Part shown: positions 6,093-9,752 of the stretch, piece by piece
Layout of the letters: every line of letters starts with the position of its first letter
How positions within the stretch are numbered: the stretch's first letter is position 1
NCBI GenBank assembly: GCA_017990865.1
Contig: JAGNNB010000084.1
Span: forward strand, 1-9,752
DNA from: Lysobacteraceae bacterium
Lineage (GTDB): Bacteria > Pseudomonadota > Gammaproteobacteria > Xanthomonadales > Xanthomonadaceae
Direction: 5' to 3'
Length of the DNA stretch: 9,752 nt
Made by a program: the position numbers and the translations under genes
Notes under the pieces: generated by a model
Databases searched by the model: none
What the model was told of the DNA's origin: nothing
What the model saw: only the letters and a program-made list of their open reading frames with translations

Positions 6093-6133
6093 GCGTTTGC
6101 GTGTCGGAGCTTGCTGCTCCGACACGCAAACGC
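6093..6133. repeat. 18-bp perfect inverted repeat after the phasin stop
   Basis: GCGTTTGCGTGTCGGAGC at 6093-6110 and its exact reverse complement at 6116-6133 flank a 5-base loop. It starts 7 bases after the phasin stop codon on the minus strand. There is no T-run, so it is more likely a stabilising or pausing structure than a full terminator. Confidence 0.8.
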
Positions 6134-6140
6134 GACACGA

Positions 6141-6704
6141 TTACTCGGCGGCGGAAGCGGATTTGGGCTTACGACCGCGCTTCGCGGCCGGCGCTTTCGC
6201 TGCTTTCGTCGCTTTGCGAGCCGGCGCGGCGGCCTTCTTCGCGGCTTTCTTCGTCGCCTTGCGGGCGGGCGCAGTGCCGTTTTGACGACGCAGTTCGCCG
6301 GTCAGGGTTTCGACGCGGGCGCTCAGATCGTTGAGGTCTTCGCGGCTCGGCACGCCGAGCTTCACCAACGCGCGCTGCACGCGGTCTTCGAACACTTTTT
6401 CCAGCTTGTCCCAGGTATCGGTGGCGCGTTCGCGGGCTTGACCCACGCGGCTTTCCACCACATCGCGCACCACATCGGCGCGACCGCCGGCGAATTTGCG
6501 CATGGTCTGCTCCAGACCCATGCCTTCTTTCACCAGGCCTTCGAACAGCTTGGTGCCTTCGGCCTGCGCGCGCGAGAACGCGCCGACGCCGGCGAGCCAG
6601 ATCTGCTGCGCGGACTCGCTGATGCTCTTGGTGAGTTGCTCGGCTTGCGAGGCTTTGGACGCGGACGCCGATTGTTTGCCGGCGGTTTTCTTGAACTTAG
6701 CCAT
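6141..6704 (-). CDS. PhaF-like phasin with histone H1-like tail
   Basis: This 187-residue protein belongs to the PhaI/PhaF phasin family, which coats polyhydroxyalkanoate granules in the cytoplasm. Family features are QIWLAGVGAFSRAQAEGTKLFEGLVKEG at 34-61 (given here by its start and end: QIW...KEG), a long amphipathic helix with coiled-coil character at about 62-115, and VPSREDLNDLSARVETL at 118-134. The tail from 144 to 187 is Ala/Lys/Pro-rich like histone H1, with two PARKATK copies (146-152, 161-167) and KRGRKPK at 175-181. In Pseudomonas PhaF a similar tail binds DNA and helps share granules between daughter cells. GGGAGGG lies 5 bases before the ATG at 6704. The promoter is probably in the AT-richer stretch 6757-6775. 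The gene lies in a series with the patatin-like lipase and PHA system protein. Confidence 0.93.
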   Translation of the reverse strand: MAKFKKTAGKQSASASKASQAEQLTKSISESAQQIWLAGVGAFSRAQAEGTKLFEGLVKEGMGLEQTMRKFAGGRADVVRDVVESRVGQARERATDTWDKLEKVFEDRVQRALVKLGVPSREDLNDLSARVETLTGELRRQNGTAPARKATKKAAKKAAAPARKATKAAKAPAAKRGRKPKSASAAE

Positions 6705-6780
6705 GGATGCCCTCCCAGCGGGCGCGTGATGGATTGCGCAGCAGGATGAAGCAGTTGTCTAGAGTATTCACACAAGCCCG

Positions 6781-6822
6781 GGAATCGGGAATGGGGAATG
6801 GGGAATGGGGAATGGGGAATGG
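6781..6822 (+). repeat. Heptamer tandem array, GGAATGG type
   Basis: Six contiguous 7-base units: the first reads GGAATCG and the next five GGAATGG. GGGG runs separated by AAT give G-quadruplex potential on the plus strand. The array lies 77 bases upstream of the phasin start, on its template strand. Confidence 0.9.
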
Positions 6823-6860
6823 GCGATCTGCAGCATCGGCGCGGCTTCGCGTCGTAAACA

Positions 6861-6943
6861 ATGTCATCCCGAGCGCAGCGAGGGGCCTGTTTTTGTTCTT
6901 CGCCGATTGAAAAGCAGGTCCCTCGCTGCGCTCGGGATGACAT
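6861..6943. repeat. 34-bp hairpin element, REP or MITE-like
   Basis: The arm at 6861-6884 (starting ATGTCATCCCGAGCGCAGCG) has a perfect 24-bp reverse complement at 6920-6943. Pairing continues inward through CCTG/CAGG and TTTT/AAAA with two G-T pairs, leaving a 15-base loop. From memory this GTCATCCCGAGCGCAGCGAGG type is a common dispersed repeat in bacterial genomes. The short frames it creates are not genes. No transposase lies in the window. Confidence 0.85.
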
Positions 6944-6961
6944 CAGGTGTTTCGCTTTTAC

Positions 6962-6989
6962 GATTCCCGATTCCCGATTCCCGATTCCC
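6962..6989 (-). repeat. Heptamer tandem array, GGGAATC type
   Basis: Four exact GATTCCC units on the plus strand, reading GGGAATC on the minus strand. The array ends 3 bases from the lipase stop codon and is inverted relative to the array at 6781-6822, so the two arrays flank the hairpin at 6861-6943. Confidence 0.9.
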
Positions 6990-6992
6990 GAC

Positions 6993-8273
6993 TTATCCGC
7001 GCTTGCGCTTGGCGATCAGAACTTCGGTTTCGTCCAGTGCTCGGCGTAGGCGTGCGGTGGTTTCCGTGCTGCGCGGGGGCGGGGCGCCGATACCGGTGAG
7101 CACCGTGCGGTGCTTGTCGTTCAAGATGTCTTCGCGCAGGCGAATGCCGTGCGCGGCGAGCACCGGGCCCAGGGCATCGGCGCGGTTACGCAAATCTTGC
7201 AGGGTATTGCGATAGCCCAACTGACAAACTCGGCGACGGTTGGCGAAGCTGAAAGCGTTGGTGAAGAACATCTCGCCGTCATTGGAATTCGGCTCGAAGA
7301 TCAACTGGTCGATCTTCGGGTACTGCTGCGCGTATTTCGCCAAGCCCACCTGCATGCGCGATTGCAGCAGAGTGCGGAAGGTTTGCGACATCACCGCAGG
7401 CAAACCGCCCTGCCAGATACGGTGCGGTTCGGGATCGCCGCTGGCGAAGCCGCTGTCGCTGTCTTGCTTGGTGGAGTCGAACGGCACCAGCGGATTGATG
7501 CCGATCAGCAGGTCGATGCCGCGCTCCAGCAGCACCGAGGCGTGCATGGTGCGGCGCAGGGCGCCGTCGACGTAATGCCTGCCGCGGACTTCCACCGGCG
7601 GATACAGGCCCGGGAGCGCGGAACTGGCTTGCACGGCGCGGGAGATCGGAATGTCTTCCCACCCCGGGCCGCCGAAGCGCACGGCTTCGCCGCTGTCCAG
7701 ATCGACCGCGACCACGTACAACTCGCGGTCCAAAGAACGGAAATCGTTGCTGCGGCCGCGACGGGTGAAGATATCGCGCAGGAATCGCTCGACTTCCACG
7801 TTGTCGAACAATCCCGCCGGCACCAAACCGCCGAAGCGCATGATCAGGTCGGACAGCCGGGATTCCCGCTGGGTCAGCAGGCTGCCCCACCATTCCAAGG
7901 TCAGTCGCGGCAGCGCCGAAGCGCGGCGCACATATTCCAGGACCGCCGGGCGCAGGAAGGTTTCCGGGCGGAAACGCACATCATCGCCGTCGCCGGTGAT
8001 GAAGATCCGGCACATCTCCGCGGTGGTCATGCGGTTGACGAGGCCGGCGGCGAGAAACGCGCCGCTGCTGACGCCCACGTAGCAATCCATTCGCGTCAGA
8101 TCGATGCCGTCGAGGGCGTCGTCGAGCGCGCGCAGGGCGCCCAGTTCGTACATCGCGCCGATCGGCCCGCCGCCGGCGATCGCCAAGCCGATTCGACCGG
8201 TGGCGGCGCGAGGACGTTTGCGGGAGGCGGTTTTGGCGTGCGTGGCGCGCGGAGCGGCGTGGAGAGAGAGCAT
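6993..8273 (-). CDS. Patatin-like phospholipase
   Basis: This 426-residue protein is a patatin-family lipid acyl hydrolase with a Ser-Asp dyad. The oxyanion-hole motif GGGPIG is at 34-39, the nucleophile elbow GVSSG at 67-71 makes Ser69 the catalytic residue, and DGA at 236-238 supplies Asp236. These are intact, so it should be active on phospholipid or other acyl esters. The C-terminal 180 residues are less conserved. There is no signal peptide; the basic start (residues 1-26) suggests a cytoplasmic or membrane-surface protein. The frame is open upstream to 8789, but ATG 8273 is preferred because it gives the normal distance to GGGPIG and avoids overlap with the divergent gene. No good ribosome binding site is seen there. 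Lying among phasins and a PHA system protein, it may act on granule lipid (inference). Confidence 0.9.
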   Translation of the reverse strand: MLSLHAAPRATHAKTASRKRPRAATGRIGLAIAGGGPIGAMYELGALRALDDALDGIDLTRMDCYVGVSSGAFLAAGLVNRMTTAEMCRIFITGDGDDVRFRPETFLRPAVLEYVRRASALPRLTLEWWGSLLTQRESRLSDLIMRFGGLVPAGLFDNVEVERFLRDIFTRRGRSNDFRSLDRELYVVAVDLDSGEAVRFGGPGWEDIPISRAVQASSALPGLYPPVEVRGRHYVDGALRRTMHASVLLERGIDLLIGINPLVPFDSTKQDSDSGFASGDPEPHRIWQGGLPAVMSQTFRTLLQSRMQVGLAKYAQQYPKIDQLIFEPNSNDGEMFFTNAFSFANRRRVCQLGYRNTLQDLRNRADALGPVLAAHGIRLREDILNDKHRTVLTGIGAPPPRSTETTARLRRALDETEVLIAKRKRG

Positions 8274-8547
8274 GCGAACGTTGCGAGCGGAATCGGTCGA
8301 GTGTAGCCGAAACCCTGGCGCGGGGACTCGCGCCAGCGCAAGTCGCCGACTCGACCGTCGTTCGATGCGACTCAAACGATTGATTCGTCGGGGCTTCGTC
8401 GCGTTTCGTCGATCGCTTCGCCGTCTCCGCGCGTGCGTGCGCCGGAGGTCGTTGCGACGATGCCGCTGGGGTCGCGTCGCGCGCCTCGCCCGCATTGTTG
8501 TCTGCGTGGGCTTGTCGTTCCGAGGCAAGCGGCCGATCATCGCCGCG
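8274..8547. other. Divergent intergenic region, lipase and FFLEELY-type gene
   Basis: This 274-base gap should hold the promoters of two divergent genes. Both strands have open frames across it, but the translations are Arg-rich and low-complexity, as expected for GC-rich non-coding DNA. No clear promoter, operator or hairpin was seen. Confidence 0.4.
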
Positions 8548-9357
8548 ATGAAGATCGTCACTCCCAATCCGCTGCAGGGCCGTCGTCGCTTGAGCAAACG
8601 CGAACTCGGCGCGCATTTGACGCGCCGGCTGGCGTGGCACAACGAGGTGCACGACCCCGACCTGGAACCGCGTAATGGCCTGCGCTGGCTGGCCGAAGTG
8701 CGACGCTGGCAGGCGGCGCGTCTGGCGGCGAGCTTCGAAGGGTTCATGCAAGACCCCAAGCGTCGCCCGGCCGCGGAGTTCTTTCTCACCGATCTCTACG
8801 GCGACCGCGATTTCAGCCGCCGCGACGCGGATATCGCGCGGGTGGCGCCGATGATGCTGCGCCTGATGCCGCAGACACTGGTGGAAACGCTGGTGGATGC
8901 GATCGAACTGGGCGCGCTCAGTCACGCCTTCGATCTGCGCATGGCCGAAGCGCTGCATCGCATCGCCCCGCAGCGCAAAACGCTGGACGATGCGCTGTAT
9001 GCCCGTGCTTATCGCGAAGTTGGTCTGCAGCGGCTGCGTGCGCATCAGATCGATTTGATCATGGTCGCCGGTTACGGCCTGGGCCACGCCCTGCGCACGC
9101 GCGGGGTGTCCACGCTGCTGGCGATGCTGCGCGGCCCGGCGCGCGCGGCCGGGTTCGGCGAGTTGCAGACCTTTCTCGAACGCGGCTTCGGCGCTTACGC
9201 CGAGTTGGACGATGTCGCCGATTTCATCGCCGACATCGAGCGCAGCGAACGCGAAGTGGCGCGGCGGCTGTTCGCGAACCATCCCGAACCGTTCGCACCG
9301 CTGCCCGATGCGCATCCGCCCAAGGCCAAGGGCGGCAAGGCCATTCGTGACCGATAG
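8548..9357 (+). CDS. FFLEELY-motif-type protein of unknown function
   Basis: This 269-residue protein carries FFLTDLYG at 78-85, followed by DRDFSRRD, which I recognise as the mark of the Xanthomonadaceae 'FFLEELY motif' family of unknown function; here the motif has drifted from EEL to TDL. The rest is predicted mainly helical, with an Arg-rich first half and a Lys-rich end (KAKGGKAIRDR). No signal peptide or membrane segment is seen, so it is cytoplasmic. The ATG at 8548 is the best start: the frame is open to 8104, but an earlier start would overlap the lipase gene and add Arg-rich low-complexity sequence. The ribosome binding site is poor. It converges with the PHA system gene across a REP doublet. 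The recurring placement beside PHA granule genes suggests a granule-linked role, which remains inference. Confidence 0.8.
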   Translation: MKIVTPNPLQGRRRLSKRELGAHLTRRLAWHNEVHDPDLEPRNGLRWLAEVRRWQAARLAASFEGFMQDPKRRPAAEFFLTDLYGDRDFSRRDADIARVAPMMLRLMPQTLVETLVDAIELGALSHAFDLRMAEALHRIAPQRKTLDDALYARAYREVGLQRLRAHQIDLIMVAGYGLGHALRTRGVSTLLAMLRGPARAAGFGELQTFLERGFGAYAELDDVADFIADIERSEREVARRLFANHPEPFAPLPDAHPPKAKGGKAIRDR

Positions 9358-9374
9358 ATCGCCTCGGCCGTGGA

Positions 9375-9472
9375 GGTTTGTAGTAGCGACTGTGGGAGCG
9401 GCGTAAGCCGCGAACCTGCAGTGAAACCTAGGGTTGCGTCGCGGCTTACGCCGCTCCCACAACCCACAAACC
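9375..9472. repeat. REP doublet (REPIN-like) between convergent genes
   Basis: TGTGGGAGCGGCGTAAGCCG begins a 23-base arm at 9391-9413 whose exact reverse complement is at 9439-9461. Each arm holds its own small GCGGC/GCCGC hairpin. An outer GGTTTGT/ACAAACC pair (9375-9381, 9466-9472) and an inner AACC/GGTT pair extend the structure. Two REP sequences in inverted order between convergent genes match the REPIN arrangement. The element could also end both transcripts. Confidence 0.85.
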
Positions 9473-9499
9473 GCCGCAAAACCGCGCAACCGGCGCCGA

Positions 9500-9752
9500 T
9501 CAGCTGAAGCGTTCTTCCAGCACGCGGCGGATTTCCTGTTCGATCGAGTCTTTGAACATCGAGACCAGGAAGCCCAGCTTCGCGGTGACGTGCAACTCCT
9601 TGGGCGACAAGGCGATCTTGCCGTCCACGCCGGAGCGATTGAACAGCAGCGTATCGCCGTCCCATTCGTGCTCGATCTCGAAGCGTTCGGCGAGCTTCTC
9701 CGCCATTTCTTCGACCGCTTTGCGCGCTTTGGCGTGCGGCAACGAATGCGAG
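9500..9752 (-). CDS. Polyhydroxyalkanoic acid system family protein, 5' partial
   Basis: The visible 83 residues belong to the small PHA granule-region protein family (PHA_gran_rgn type, usually about 90 residues), found beside PHA and phasin genes; its biochemical role is not established. The visible part reads SHSLPHAKARKAVEEMAEKL at its start, then EHEWDGDTLLFNRSGVDGKI, and ends in a helical KDSIEQEIRRVLEERFS. A TTG at 9742 could be taken as a start, but the residues before it (SHS) fit the family's R-x-H-x-L-P-H-x-x-A pattern, so the gene runs off the window edge and its true start lies outside. It converges with the FFLEELY-type gene across the REP doublet. Codons and composition match the surroundings. 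Confidence 0.88.
   Translation of the reverse strand, partial: SHSLPHAKARKAVEEMAEKLAERFEIEHEWDGDTLLFNRSGVDGKIALSPKELHVTAKLGFLVSMFKDSIEQEIRRVLEERFS

Larger units (their letters stand above)
5924..6140 (-). ncRNA. Structured 3' region or candidate small RNA behind the phasin gene
   Basis: On the minus strand the about 215 bases after the phasin stop fold into a row of hairpins: an 18-bp stem (6093-6110/6116-6133), a palindrome at 6050-6063, a 9-bp stem at 6015-6036, a palindrome at 6001-6013, and a final two-level hairpin at 5932-5989 followed by TTCTTTTT. This density is unusual for an ordinary intergenic gap. It may be a long structured 3' UTR of the phasin mRNA, or a small RNA released from it. 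The loop of the last hairpin reads CTCCCCTCCCCTC, complementary to purine-rich ribosome binding sites. That it is an RNA is inference; no known RNA family was recognised. Confidence 0.4.

Noticed and set aside
6530..6943. Frames beginning MSSRAQRG around the hairpin element (both strands)
   Set aside because: They are translations of the dispersed 34-bp repeat and heptamer array, a known source of false genes.
6781..6989. CRISPR array
   Set aside because: The units are contiguous 7-mers with no spacers, and no cas gene is present.
7110..8306. 398-residue plus-strand frame opposite the lipase gene
   Set aside because: Antisense shadow rich in His, Gln, Ala and Arg; the minus strand carries the patatin motifs.
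7981..9489. 502-residue minus-strand frame opposite the FFLEELY-type gene
   Set aside because: Low-complexity translation crossing a REP doublet and overlapping the lipase start; the plus-strand gene has a recognised family motif.
9740..9742. TTG at 9742 as the start of the PHA system protein
   Set aside because: The codons upstream (SHS) continue the family's conserved N-terminus, so the gene is cut by the window edge.

Overview
The window is GC-rich and almost fully coding. Its gene content and repeat types suggest the gammaproteobacterial family Xanthomonadaceae (a Lysobacter, Luteimonas or Pseudoxanthomonas-like organism). The pointers are an FFLEELY-type motif protein next to a polyhydroxyalkanoate (PHA) system protein, PhaF-like phasins, REP-type palindromes with a GTGGGAGCGGC core, and GGGAATC heptamer strings. 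The assignment is inferred from recognised gene families only; no marker gene is present.

Layout. 146-568 (+): small phasin-like protein with an AT-hook-like basic tail, closed by a terminator that works on both strands. 741-2201 (-): four consecutive small secreted cysteine-rich proteins that share one cysteine framework and form a paralogous array of unknown function. 2483-3389 (-): a two-gene unit, acyl-CoA-binding protein followed by a TetR-type regulator. 3722-5704 (+): divergent from it, a 660-residue two-domain fatty acyl-CoA reductase resembling the alcohol-forming enzyme of Marinobacter. 5705-6140: a hairpin-rich gap with the reductase terminator and, on the minus strand, a structured 3' region behind the next phasin gene. 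6141-6704 (-): PhaF-like phasin with a histone H1-like tail. 6705-6992: a repeat island with two inverted heptamer arrays around a 34-bp hairpin. 6993-8273 (-): patatin-like phospholipase. 8548-9357 (+): FFLEELY-type motif protein. 9375-9472: REP doublet. 9500-9752 (-): PHA system protein, cut by the window edge.

How the genes may work together. Two phasins, the PHA system protein and a patatin-like lipase point to intracellular storage granules. The acyl-CoA-binding protein, TetR regulator and acyl-CoA reductase look like a regulated module that turns acyl-CoA into fatty alcohol, possibly for wax esters. No PHA synthase or wax ester synthase lies in the window, so the nature of the granule is open. 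The least explained parts are the cysteine-rich secreted array and the structured minus-strand RNA region at about 5924-6140, whose C-rich loop is complementary to the ribosome binding site of the phasin gene upstream of it.
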